This document shows positions 34,447-46,080 of a DNA stretch of 64,000 nucleotides, one piece after another (the stretch's first letter is position 1; each line of letters begins with the position of its first letter). The notes under the pieces were generated by a model that worked only from the letters and a program-made list of their open reading frames with translations, did no database searches and was not told where the DNA came from. A program made the position numbers and the translations under genes. The stretch covers positions 558,001 through 622,000 of the forward strand of contig NW_026893640.1 of NCBI RefSeq assembly GCF_032452875.1, given 5' to 3'. The DNA is from Bos javanicus. Its lineage: Eukaryota; Chordata; Mammalia; Artiodactyla; Bovidae.

Positions 34447-35988
34447 GAGGCACATGATCAGTGTATGATAGCAAACATGATCAGCGCATGATCAGTCACA
34501 TGATCAGCGCCATTAAGTCACGTGATCACTACATGATAGTCATGTGATCAGTCCATGCTCAGTCACGGTATCAGTGCATGATCAGCCACGTGATCAGTGC
34601 ATGATCTGTCACATGATTAGTGTATGATCATCCACGTGATCAGTGCATGGGCAGTCATGTGATCAGTGCATGATTAGACGTGATCAGTGCATGTTCAGTC
34701 TCGTGATCAGTGCATGATAGCCACGTGATCAGTGCATGATCAGTCACCTGATGGGTGTATGATCATTCACGTGACCAGTACATGGTAGCTACATGATCAG
34801 TGCATGATCAGCCACGTGATCAGTGCATGATAGCCACGTGATCAGTGCATGATCAGCCACGTGATCAGTGCATGATCAGCCACGTGATCAGTGCATGATC
34901 AGTTACGTGATCAGTGCATGATCAGTCACGTGACCAGTGCATGATAGCTGCGTGATCAGTGCATGATCAGCCACGTGATCAGTGCATGATAGCCACGTGA
35001 TCAGTGCATGATCAGTCACGTGATCAGTGCATGATCAGTCACGTGATCAGTGCATGATCAGCCACGTGATCAGTGCATGATCAGTCACGTGATCAGTGCA
35101 TGATCAGTCACGTGATCAGTGCATGATAGCTACGTGATCAGTGCATGATCAGCCACGTGATCAGTGCATGATAGCCACATGATCAGTGCATGATCAGTCA
35201 CGTGATCAGTGCATGATCAGTCACGTGATCAGTGCATGATCAGCCACGTGATCAGTGCATGATCAATTACGTGATCAGTGCATGATCAGTCACGTGATCA
35301 GTGCATGGTAGCTACGTGATCAGTGCATGATCAGCCACGTGATCAGTGCATGATAGCCACGTGATCAGTGCATGATCAGTCACGTGATCAGTGTGTGATC
35401 AGCCACGTGATCAGTGCATGATAGCCACGTGATCAGTGCATGATCAGCCACGTGATCAGTGCATGATAGCCACGTGATCAGTGCATGATCAGTCACGTGA
35501 TCAGTGTGTGATCAGCCACGTGATCAGTGCATGATCAGTCACGTGATCAGTGCATGATCAGCCACGTGATCAGTGCATGATCAGCCACGTGATCAGTGCA
35601 TGATCAGTCACGTGATCAGTGCATGATCAGTCACGTGATCAGTGCATGATCAGCCACGTGATCAGTGCATGATCAGTCATGTGATCAGTGCATGATAGCC
35701 CGTGATCAGTGCATGATCAGTCCCGTGATCAGTGCATGATCAGCCACGTGATCAGTGCATGATAGCCACGTGATCAGTGCATGATCAGTCACGTGATCAG
35801 TGCATGATCAGCCACGTGATCAGTGCATGATAGCCACGTGATCAGTGCATGATATTACGTGATCAGTGCATGATCAGTCACGTGATCAGTGCATGATAGC
35901 CACGTGATCAGTGCATGATCAGTCACGTGATCAGTGTGTGATCAGCCACGTGAACAGTGCATGCTCAGTCACGTGATCAGGGCCTGCT
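34447..35988 (+). repeat. 23-bp array, A to B, start of the uniform half of the window (68 units)
   Basis: The A right flank runs to CACCTGATGGG near 34745. After about 34.8 kb private substitutions nearly vanish. The 182-bp period is visible from 34943. It ends in B left flank after GATAGCCCGTG (near 35697) and AGTCCCGTG (near 35719). Confidence 0.9.
34943..35306 (+). repeat. Two tandem copies of the 182-bp (8-unit) sub-repeat
   Basis: AGCT-type units start at 34943, 35125 and 35307, exactly 182 bp apart. Unit order in the first copy is AGCT, CAGCC, AGCC, CAGTC, CAGTC, CAGCC, CAGTC, CAGTC. The second copy has the same order with CAATTACG in the seventh place. Confidence 0.88.
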
Positions 35989-36212
35989 GAGCTGCGTGAT
36001 TACTGTCTGCTCATCTGCTTGACAATTGCCAGCTGAGCTGCACGATTCCTGCCTGTCATCTGCTTGACAATTGCCACCTGTGCTGCGTAATTCCTGCCTG
36101 CTCATCTGCTTGATTATTGCCAGCTGAGCAGCATGATTTCTCAGAGCTGAGTTCCATGATTATTGCCTGCTGACTGATTCCTGCCTACTCAGCTCTTTGT
36201 TCATTGCCTCCA
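35989..36212 (+). repeat. Hybrid block, mostly B (224 bp)
   Basis: TTTCTCAGAG and GACTGATTCC are B states, while ATTATTGCC and CTCTTTG are A states. ATCTGCTTG in module 3 is intermediate. This looks like A/B exchange within modules 4-5. Confidence 0.92.
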
Positions 36213-37691
36213 GAGGCACATGATCAGTGTATGACACCAAACATGATCAGCACATGATCAGTCACATGATCAGTGCATGATAAGCCACGTGATCAGTGCA
36301 TGATCAGTTACGTGATCAGTGCATGATCAGTCATGTGACCAGTGCATGATAGCTGCGTGATCAGTGCATGATCAGCCACGTGATCAGTGCATGATAGCCA
36401 CGTGATCAGTGCATGATCAGTCACGTGATCAGTGCATGATAGCCACGTGATCAGTGCATGATCAGCCACGTGATCAGTGCATGATCAGTCACGTGATCAG
36501 TGCATGATAGCTACGTGATCAGTGCATGATCAGCCACGTGATCAGTGCATGATAGCCACGTGATCAGTGCATGATAGCCACGTGATCAGTGCATGATCAG
36601 TCACGTGATCAGTGCATGATCAGTCACGTGATCAGTGCATGATCATTTACGTGATCAGTGCATGATCAGTCACGTGACCAGTATATGGTAGCTTCGTGAT
36701 CATTGCATGACGAGCCACGTGATCAGTGCATGATAGCCACGTGATCAGTGCATGATCAGTCACGTGATCAGTGTATGATCAGCCACGTGATCAGTGCATG
36801 ATGCCACGTGATCAGTGCATGATAGTCACGTGACAGGTGTGTGATCAGCCACGTGATCAGTGCATGATCAGCCACGTGATCAGTGCATGATAGCCACGTG
36901 ATCAGTGCATGATCAGTTACGTGATCAGTGCATGATCAGCCACGTGATCAGTGCATGATCAGTCACGTGATCAGTGCATGATCAGCCACGTGATCAGTGC
37001 ATGATCAGTTACGTGATCAGTGCATGATCAGCCACGTGATCAGTGCATGATCAGCCACGTGATCAGTGCATGATCAGTCACGTGATCAGTGCATGATCAG
37101 CCACGTGATCAGTGCATGATCAGTCACGTGATCAGTGCATGATCAGCCACGTGATCAGTGCATGATCAGTCACGTGATCAGTGCATGATCAGTCACGTGA
37201 TCAGTGCATGATCAGTCACGTGATCAGTGCATGATCAGCCACGTGATCAGTGCATGATCAGCCACGTGATCAGTGCATGATCAATTACGTGATCAGTGCA
37301 TGATCAGTCACGTGACCAGTACATGGTAGCTACGTGATCATTGCATGATCAGCCACGTGATCAGTGCATGATAGCCACGTGATCAGTGCATGATCAGCCA
37401 CGTGATCAGTGCATGATCAGTCACGTGATCAGTGCATGATCAGTCACGTGATCAGTGCATGATCATCCACGTGATCAGTGCATGTGCAGTCATGTAGTCA
37501 GTGCATGATAGCGCCATGATCAGTGCATGATCAGTCCCGTGATCAGTGCATGATCAGCCACGTGATCAGTGCATGATAGCTACGTGATCAGTGCATGATC
37601 AGTCACGTGATCAGTGCATGATCAGTCACGTGATCAGTGTGTGATCAGCCACGTGAACAGTGCATGCTCAGTCACGTGATCAGGGCCTGCT
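36213..37691 (+). repeat. 23-bp array, B to B (65 units)
   Basis: Uniform array with faint B-flank markers (CCAGTATATGGTAGCTTCG near 36676, ACAGGTGTGTG near 36835), then TGTGCAGTCATG near 37482 and GATAGCGCCATG near 37507 before the B left flank. The A block between them is missing. Confidence 0.9.
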
Positions 37692-37915
37692 GAGCTGCGT
37701 GATTACTGTCTGCTCATCTGCTTGACAATTGCCAGCTGAGCTGCACGATTCCTGCCTGTCATCTCCTTGACAATTGCCACCTGTGCTGCGTAATTCCTGC
37801 CTGCTCATCTACTTGATTATTGCCAGCTGAGCAGCATGATTTCTCAGAGCTGAGTTCCATGATTATAGCCTGCTGACTGATTCCTGCCTACTCAGCTCTA
37901 TGTTCATTGCCTCCA
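37692..37915 (+). repeat. Type B block (224 bp)
   Basis: Consensus B with ATCTCCTTG in module 2, as in 16839, 24079 and 30993. Confidence 0.93.
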
Positions 37916-38734
37916 GAGGCACATGATCAGTGTATGACACCAAACATGATCAGCACATGATCAGTCACATGATCAGTGCATGATAAGCCACGTGATCAGT
38001 GCATGATCAATTATGTGATCAGTGCATGATCAGTCACGTGATCAGTACATGGTAGCTGCGTGATCAGTGCATGATCAGCCACGTGATCAGTGCATGATAG
38101 CCACGTGATCAGTGCATGATCAGTCACGTGATCAGTGCATGATCAGTCACGTGATCAGTGCATGATCAGTCACGTGATCAGTGCATGGTAGCTACGTGAT
38201 CAGTGCATGATCAGCCACGTGATCAGTGCATGATAGCCACGTGATCAGTGCATGTCAGCCACGTGATCAGTGCATGATCAGTCACGTGATCAGTGCATGA
38301 TCAGCCACGTGATCAGTGCATGATAGCCACGTGATCAGTGCATGATAGCCACGTGATCAGTGCATGATCAGTCACGTGATCAGTGCATGATCAGTCACGT
38401 GATCAGTGCATGATCAGTCACGTGATCAGTGCATGATCAGCCACGTGATCAGTGCATGATAGCCACGTGATCAGTGCATGATCAGTCACGTGATCAGTGC
38501 ATGATCAGTCACGTGATCAGTGCATGATCAGCCACGTGATCAGTGCATGATCAGTTACGTGATCAGTGCATGATCAGCCACGTGATCAGTGCATGGTCAG
38601 ACACGTGAACAGTGTATGATCAGCCACGTGATCAGTGCATGATATCCACGTGATCAGTGCATGATCAATCACGTGATCAGTGTATGATCAGCCACGTGAA
38701 CAGTGCATGCTCAGTCACGTGATCAGGGCCTGCT
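37916..38734 (+). repeat. 23-bp array, B to A (36 units)
   Basis: Mostly uniform. TGTCAGCC near 38251 echoes 9740 and 13772. A left-flank markers appear from 38594 (AGACACGTGAACAG, ATATCCACG, CAATCACG). Confidence 0.9.
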
Positions 38735-38962
38735 GAGCTGCGTGATTACTGTCTGCTCATCTGCTTGACAATTGCCAGCTGAGCTGCACGATTCCTGCCT
38801 GTCATCTGCTTGACAATTGCCAGCTGTGCTGCGTAATTCCTGCCTGCTCAGCTGCTTGATTATTGCCAGCTGAGCAGCATGATTCCTCACACCTGAGTTC
38901 CATGATTATTGCCTGCTGACTGTTTGATTCGTGCCTACTCAGCTCTTTGTTTATTGCCTCCA
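38735..38962 (+). repeat. Type A block, consensus (228 bp)
   Basis: No private change seen against the blocks at 14253 and 57517. A useful reference copy for the A type. Confidence 0.93.
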
Positions 38963-39730
38963 GAGGCACATGATCAGTGTATGATAGCAAACATGATCAG
39001 CGCATGATCAGTCACATGATCAGTGCCATTAAGTCACGTGATCACTACATGATAGTCATGTGATCAGTCCATGCTCAGTCACAGTATCAGTGCATGATCA
39101 GCCACGTGATCAGTGCATGATTTGTCACGTGATCAGTGCATGATCAGTCACGTGATCAGTGCATGGTAGTCACGTGATCAGTGCATGATCAGCCACGTGA
39201 TCAGTGCATGATAGCCACGTGATCAGTGCATGATCAGTCACGTGATCAGTGCATGATCAGTCACGTGACCAGTACATGGTAGCTGCGTGATCATGCATGA
39301 TCAGCCACGTGATCAGTGCATGATAGCCACGTGATCAGTGCATGATCAGTCACGTGATCAGTGCATGATCAGTCACGTGATCAGTGCATGATCAGCCACG
39401 TGATCAGTGCATGATCAGTCACGTGATCAGTGCATGATAGCCCGTGATCAGTGCATGATCAGTCACGTGATCAGTGCATGATCAGCCACGTGATCAGTGC
39501 ATGATAGCCACGTGATCAGTGCATGATCAGTCACGTGATCAGTGCATGATCAGCCACGTGATCAGTGCATGATAGCCACGTGATCAGTGCATGATATCAC
39601 GTGATCAGTGCATGATCAGTCACGTGATCAGTGCATGATAGCCACGTGATCAGTGCATGATCAGTCACGTGATCAGTGTATGATCAGCCACGTGAACAGT
39701 GCATGCTCAGTCACGTGATCAGGGCCTGCT
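38963..39730 (+). repeat. 23-bp array, A to B (34 units)
   Basis: Only the first 130 bp keep A right-flank markers, with GTGCCATTAAG in place of GCGCC. The rest is uniform, with GATAGCCCGTG near 39436. Confidence 0.9.
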
Positions 39731-39953
39731 GAGCTGCGTGATTACTGTCTGCTCATCTGCTTGACAATTGCCAGCTGAGCTGCATGATTCCTGCCTGTCA
39801 TCTCCTTGACAATTGCCACTGTGCTGCGTAATTCCTGCCTGCTCATCTGCTTGATTATTGCCAGCTGAGCAGCATGATTTCTCAGAGCTGAGTTCCATGA
39901 TTATAGCCTGCTGACTGATTCCTGCCTACTCAGCTCTATGTTCATTGCCTCCA
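39731..39953 (+). repeat. Type B block with 1-bp deletion (223 bp)
   Basis: Junction 2-3 reads GCCACTGTGC, one C short. GCTGCATG and ATCTCCTTG are present. Confidence 0.92.
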
Positions 39954-41180
39954 GAGGCACATGATCAGTGTATGACACCAAACATGATCAGCACATGATC
40001 AGTCACATGATCAGTGCATGATAAGCCACGTGATCAGTGCATGATCAATCACGTGATCAGTGCATGATCAGTCATGTGATCAGTGCATGGTAGCTGCGTG
40101 ATCAGTGCATGATCAGCCACGTGATCAGTGCATGATAGCCACGTGATCAGTGCATGATCAGTCACGTGATCAGTGCATGGTAGCCACGTGATCAGTGCAT
40201 GATCAGCCACGTGATCAGTGCATGATCAGTCACGTGATCAGTGCATGGTAGCTACGTGATCAGTGCATGATCAGCCACGTGATCAGTGCATGATAGCCAC
40301 GTGATCAGTGCATGATAGCCACGTGATCAGTGCATGATCAGTCACGTGATCAGTGCATGATCAGTCACGTGATCAGTGCATGATCAGCCACGTGATCAGT
40401 GCATGATCAGTCACGTGACCAGTGCATGGTAGCCACGTGATCAGTGCATGATCAGCCACGTGATCAGTGCATGATAGCCACGTGATCAGTGCATGATCAG
40501 TCACGTGATCAGTGCATGATCAGCCACGTGATCAGTGCATGATGCCACGTGATCAGTGCATGATAATCACGTGATCAGTGTGTGATCAGCCACGTGATCA
40601 GTGCATGATCAGCCACGTGATCAGTGCATGATAGCCACGTGATCAGTGCATGATCAGTCACGTGATCAGTGCATGATCAGCCACGTGATCAGTGCATGAT
40701 CAGTCACGTGATCAGTGCATGATCAGCCACGTGATCAGTGCATGATCAGTTACGTGATCAGTGCATGATCAGCCACGTGATCAGTGCATGATCAGTCACG
40801 TGATCAGTGCATGATCAGCCACGTGATCAGTGCATGACAGTCACGTGATCAGTGCATGATCAGCCACGTGATCAGTGCATGATCAGCCACGTGATCAGTG
40901 CATGATCAGTCACGTGATCAGTGCATGATCAGTCACGTGATCAGTGCATGATCAGCCACGTGATCAGTGCATGTGCAGTCATGTAGTCAATGCATGATAG
41001 CCCGTGATCAGTGCATGATCAGTCCCGTGATCAGTGCATGATCAGCCACGTGATCAGTGCATGATCAGCCACGTGATCAGTGCATGATCAGTCACGTGAT
41101 CAGTGCATGATCAGTCACGTGATCAGTGTGTGATCAGCCACGTGAACAGTGCATGCTCAGTCACGTGATCAGGGCCTGCT
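39954..41180 (+). repeat. 23-bp array, B to B (54 units)
   Basis: Uniform. Shortened units GATGCCACG near 40542 and GATAATCACG near 40560. TGTGCAGTCATG near 40972 and GATAGCCCGTG near 40996 mark the approach to a B block. Confidence 0.9.
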
Positions 41181-41404
41181 GAGCTGCGTGATTACTGTCT
41201 GCTCATCTGCTTGACAATTGCCAGCTGAGCTGCACGATTCCTGCCTGTCATCTGCTTGACAATTGCCAGCTGTGCTGCGTAATTCCTGCCTGCTCATCTG
41301 CTTGATTATTGCCAGCTGAGCAGCATGATTTCTCAGAGCTGAGTTCCATGATTATAGCCTGCTGACTGATTCGTGCCTACTCAGCTCTTTGTTCATTGCC
41401 TCCA
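41181..41404 (+). repeat. Hybrid block, B with A states (224 bp)
   Basis: A-type CAGCTGTG at junction 2-3, GATTCGTGCC and CTCTTTG, combined with B-type TTTCTCAGAG, ATTATAGCC and the 4-bp deletion. The right flank GACAGAAAAC is unique, between GACACCAAAC and GATAGCAAAC. Confidence 0.92.
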
Positions 41405-42195
41405 GAGGCACATGATCAGTGTATGACAGAAAACATGATCAGCACATGATCAGTCACATGATCAGTGCATGATAAGCCACGTGATCAGTGCATGATCAGT
41501 CATGTGATCAGTGCATGATCAGTCACGTGACCAGTGCATGATAGCTGCGTGATCAGTGCATGATCAGCCACGTGATCAGTGCATGATAGCCACGTGATCA
41601 GTGCATGATCAGTCACGTGATCAGTGCATGATCAGTCACGTGATCAGTGCATGATCAGTCACGTGATCAGTGCATGATCAGTCACGTGATCAGTGCATGA
41701 TCAGTCACGTGACCAGTGCATGGTAGCTACGTGATCATTGCATGATCAGCCACGTGATCAGTGCATGATAGCCACGTGATCAGTGCATGTCAGCCACGTG
41801 ATCAGTGCATGATCAGTCACGTGATCAGTGCATGATCAGCCACGTGATCAGTGCATGATCAGTCACGTGATCAGTGCATGATCAGCCACGTGATCAGTGC
41901 ATGATCAGTCACGTGATCAGTGCATGATCAGACGTGATCAGTGCATGATCAGTCACGTGATCAGTGCATGATAGCCACGTGATCAGTGCATGATCAGTCA
42001 CGTGATCAGTGCATGATCAGTCACGTGATCAGTGCATGATAGCTACGTGATCAGTGCATGATCAGCCACGTGATCAGTGCATGATAGCCACGTGATCAGT
42101 GCATGATCAGCCACGTGATCAGTGCATGATAGCCACGTGATCAGTGCATGATCAATTACGTGATCAGTGCATGATCAGTCACGTGATCAGTGCAT

Positions 42196-42559
42196 GATAG
42201 CTGCGTGATCAGTGCATGATCAGCCACGTGATCAGTGCATGATAGCCACGTGATCAGTGCATGATCAGTCACGTGATCAGTGCATGATCAGTCACGTGAT
42301 CAGTGCATGATCAGCCACGTGATCAGTGCATGATCAGTCACGTGATCAGTGCATGATCAGTCACGTGATCAGTGCATGATAGCTGCGTGATCAGTGCATG
42401 ATCAGCCACGTGATCAGTGCATGATAGCCACGTGATCAGTGCATGATCAGTCACGTGATCAGTGCATGATCAGTCACGTGATCAGTGCATGATCAGCCAC
42501 GTGATCAGTGCATGATCAGTCACGTGATCAGTGCATGATCAGTCACGTGATCAGTGCAT
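42196..42559 (+). repeat. Two tandem copies of the 182-bp (8-unit) sub-repeat
   Basis: AGCT-type units (GATAGCTGCG) start at 42196 and 42378 and the next equivalent unit at 42560, a 182-bp step. The order of the eight units is the same as at 34943 and 7633, showing that this arrangement is shared across at least 35 kb. Confidence 0.88.
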
Positions 42560-42649
42560 GATAGCCACGTGATCAGTGCATGATCAGCCACGTGATCAGT
42601 GCATGATAGCCACGTGATCAGTGCATGATCAGCCACGTGATCAGTGCAT

Positions 42650-42895
42650 GATCAGTGACGTGATCAGTGCATGATGATCCACGTGATCAGTGATCAGTGC
42701 ATGATCAGTCACGTGATCAGTGCATGATCAGTTGACATGTGATGATCAGCATGATCAGTCACGTGATCAGTGCATCGTGATCATGCATGATGCACGTGAT
42801 CAGTGCATGATCAGTGCATGATCAGTCACGTGATCAGTGCATGATCAGTCACATGATCAGTGCATGATCAGTCACGTGACAGTGTAGCTCATCAT
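42650..42895 (+). repeat. Scrambled, out-of-phase repeat patch
   Basis: The regular 22/23-bp step fails. Fragments such as GATGATCC, GTGATCAGTGATCAG, GTTGACATGTGATGATC, GTGCATCGTGATC and GACAGTGTAGCTCATCATG follow one another. All are recognisable pieces of array units. This is either a rearrangement hot spot or an assembly/consensus join. Confidence 0.8.
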
Positions 42896-44086
42896 GTGAT
42901 CAGTGCATGATAGCCACGTGATCAGTGCATGATCAGTCACGTGATCAGTGCATGATCAGCCACGTGATCAGTGCATGATGCCACGTGATCAGTGCATGAT
43001 CAGTCACGTGACAGTGCATGATCAGCCACGTGATCAGTGCATGATCAGCCACGTGATCAGTGCATGATAGCCACGTGATCAGTGCATGATCAGTCACGTG
43101 ATCAGTGCATGATCAGCCACGTGATCAGTGCATGATCAGCACGTGATCAGTGCATGATCAGCCACGTGATCAGTGCATGATAGCCACGTGATCAGTGCAT
43201 GATCAGTCACGTGATCAGTGCATGATCAGTCACGTGATCAGTGCATGATCAGCCACGTGATCAGTGCATGATCAGTCACGTGATCAGTGCATGATAGCTA
43301 CGTGATCAGTGCATGATCAGCCACGTGATCAGTGCATGATAGCCACGTGATCAGTGCATGATAGCCACGTGATCAGTGCATGATCAGTCACGTGATCAGT
43401 GCATGATCAGCCACGTGATCAGTGCATGATCAGTCACGTGATCAGTATGATCAGCCACGTGATCAGTGCATGATAGCCACGTGATCAGTGCATGATCAGT
43501 CACGTGATCAGTGCATGATCAGTCACGTGATCAGTGCATGATCAGCCACGTGATCAGTGCATGATCAGCCACGTGATCAGTGCATGATCAGTCACGTGAT
43601 CAGTGCATGATCAGTCACGTGATCAGTGCATGATAGCTACGTGATCAGTGCATGATCAGCCACGTGATCAGTGCATGATCAGCCACGTGATCAGTGCATG
43701 ATCAGTCACGTGATCAGTGCATGATCAGTCACGTGATCAGTGCATGATCATCCACGTGATCAGTGCATGTGCAGTCATGTAGTCAGTGCATGATAGCACG
43801 TGATCAGTGCATGATCAGTCCGTGATCAGTGCATGATCAGCCACGTGATCAGTGCATGATAGCCACGTGATCAGTGCATGATCAGTCACGTGATCAGTGC
43901 ATGATCAGCCACGTGATCAGTGCATGATCAGCCACGTGATCAGTGCATACAATTACGTGATCAGTGCATGATCAGCCACGTGATCAGTGCATGATAGCCA
44001 CGTGATCAGTGCATGATCAGTCACGTGATCAGTGTATGATCAGCCACGTGAACAGTGCATGCTCAGTCACGTGATCAGGGCGTGCT

Positions 44087-44310
44087 GAGCTGCGTGATTA
44101 CTGTCTGCTCATCTGCTTGACAATTGCCAGCTGAGCTGCACGATTCCTGCCTGTCATCTGCTTGACAATTGCCAGCTGTGCTGCGTAATTCCTGCCTGCT
44201 CATCTGCTTGATTATTGCCAGCTGAGCAGCATGATTTCTCACAGCTGAGTTCCATGATTATTGCCTGCTGACTGATTCCTGCCTACTCAGCTCTTTGTTT
44301 ATTGCCTCCA
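44087..44310 (+). repeat. Hybrid A/B block (224 bp)
   Basis: Transition reads GGGCGTGCT. B 4-bp deletion and TTTCTCACAGC occur with A-type CAGCTGTG, ATTATTGCC and CTCTTTGTTTATT. The right flank GTATGATACCAAAC mixes A GATAGC and B GACACC forms. Confidence 0.92.
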
Positions 44311-45779
44311 GAGGCACATGATCAGTGTATGATACCAAACATGATCAGCACATGATCAGTCACATGATCAATGCATGATAAGCCAGGTGATCAGTGCATG
44401 ATCAGTCACGTGATCAGTGCATGATCAGTCATGTGATCAGTACATGGTAGCTGCGTGATCAGTGCATGATCAGCCACGTGATCAGTGCATGATAGCCACG
44501 TGATCAGTGCATGATCAGTCACGTGATCAGTGCATGATCAGCCACGTGATCAGTGCATGATCAGTCACGTGATCAGTGCATGATCAGTCACGTGACCAGT
44601 GCATGGTAGCTACGTGATCATTGCATGATCAGCCACGTGATCAGTGCATGATAAGCCACGTGATCAGTGCATGATCAGTCACGTGATCAGTGCATGATCA
44701 GCCACGTGATCAGTGCATGATCAGCCACGTGATCAGTGCATGATCAGCCACGTGATCAGTGCATGATAGCCACGTGATCAGTGCATGATCAGTCACGTGA
44801 TCAGTGCATGATCAGCCACGTGATCAGTGCATGATCAGTCACGTGATCAGTGCATGATCAGTCACGTGATCAGTGCATGATCAGTCACGTGATCAGTGCA
44901 TGATCAGCCACGTGATCAGTGCATGATCAATTACGTGATCAGTGCATGATCAGTCACGTGATCAGTGCATGATAGCTACGTGATCAGTGCATGATCAGCC
45001 ACGTGATCAGTGCATGATAGCCACGTGATCAGTGCATGATCAGTCACGTGATCAGTGCATGATCAGCCACGTGATCAGTGCATGATCAGCCACGTGATCA
45101 GTGCATGATCAGTCACGTGATCAGTGCATGATCAGCCACGTGATCAGTGCATGATCAGTCACGTGATCAGTGCATGATCAGCCACGTGATCAGTGCATGA
45201 TAGCCACGTGATCAGTGCATGATCAGTCACGTGATCAGTGCATGATCAGTCACGTGATCAGTGCATGATAGCCACGTGATCAGTGCATGATCAGCCACGT
45301 GATCAGTGCATGATAGCCACGTGATCAGTGCATGATCAGCCACGTGATCAGTGCATGATCAGTCACGTGATCAGTGTGTGATCAGCCACGTGATCAGTGC
45401 ATGATATCCACGTGATCAGTGCATGATCAGTCACGTGATCAGTGCATGATCAGTCACGTGATCAGTGCATGATCAGCCACGTGATCAGTGCATGATCAGT
45501 CACGTGATCAGTGCATGATCAGCCACGTGATCAGTGCATGATCAGCCACGTGATCAGTGCATGATTGCCACGTGATCAGTGCATGATCAGTCACGTGATC
45601 AGTGCATGATCAGTCACGTGATCAGTGCATGATCAGCCACGTGATCAGTGCATGATAGCCACGTGATCAGTGCATGATCAGTCACGTGATCAGTGCATGA
45701 TAGCTGCGTGATCAGTGCATGATCAGCCACGTGATCAGTGCATGATAGCCACGTGATCAGTGCATGATCAGTCACGTGA

Positions 45780-46080
45780 TCAGTGCATGATCATCCACGT
45801 GATCAGTGCATGATCAGTCATGTGATCAGTGCATGATATAGACGTGATCAGTGCATGATCAGTCACGTGATCAGTGCATGATAGCCACGTGATCAGTGCA
45901 TGATCAGCCACGTGATCAGTGCATGATAGCCACGTGATCAGTGCATGATCAGACGTGATCAGTGCATGATCAGCCACGTGATCAGTGCATGATAGCCACG
46001 TGATCAGTGCATGATCAGTCACGTGATCAGTGCATGATCAGTCACGTGACCAGTACATAGTAGCTACGTGATCAGTGCAT
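45780..46080 (+). repeat. Orphan A right-flank segment without a block
   Basis: CATCCACGTG near 45790, AGTCATGTG near 45816, ATATAGACGTG near 45835 and CCAGTACATAGTAGC near 46047 occur in the order and spacing of the A right flank, but the 700 bp upstream is plain array. The minus strand is open for 80 codons here (45780-46022) purely because 22- and 23-bp units alternate. Confidence 0.75.

Larger units (their letters stand above)
41405..44086 (+). repeat. Uniform 23-bp array with scrambled patch (118 units)
   Basis: Uniform units, the 182-bp period at 42196-42559, a rearranged stretch at 42650-42895, and B approach markers (TGTGCAGTCATG near 43767, GATAGCACG near 43791). A flank markers are nearly absent. 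Confidence 0.9.

Noticed and set aside
45780..46022. 80-codon minus-strand frame of repeating DHALIT / LSCTDHV motifs
   Set aside because: Pure translation of the 23-bp unit in successive frames. It stays open only because 22-bp and 23-bp units alternate here. No start context and no non-repeat sequence.
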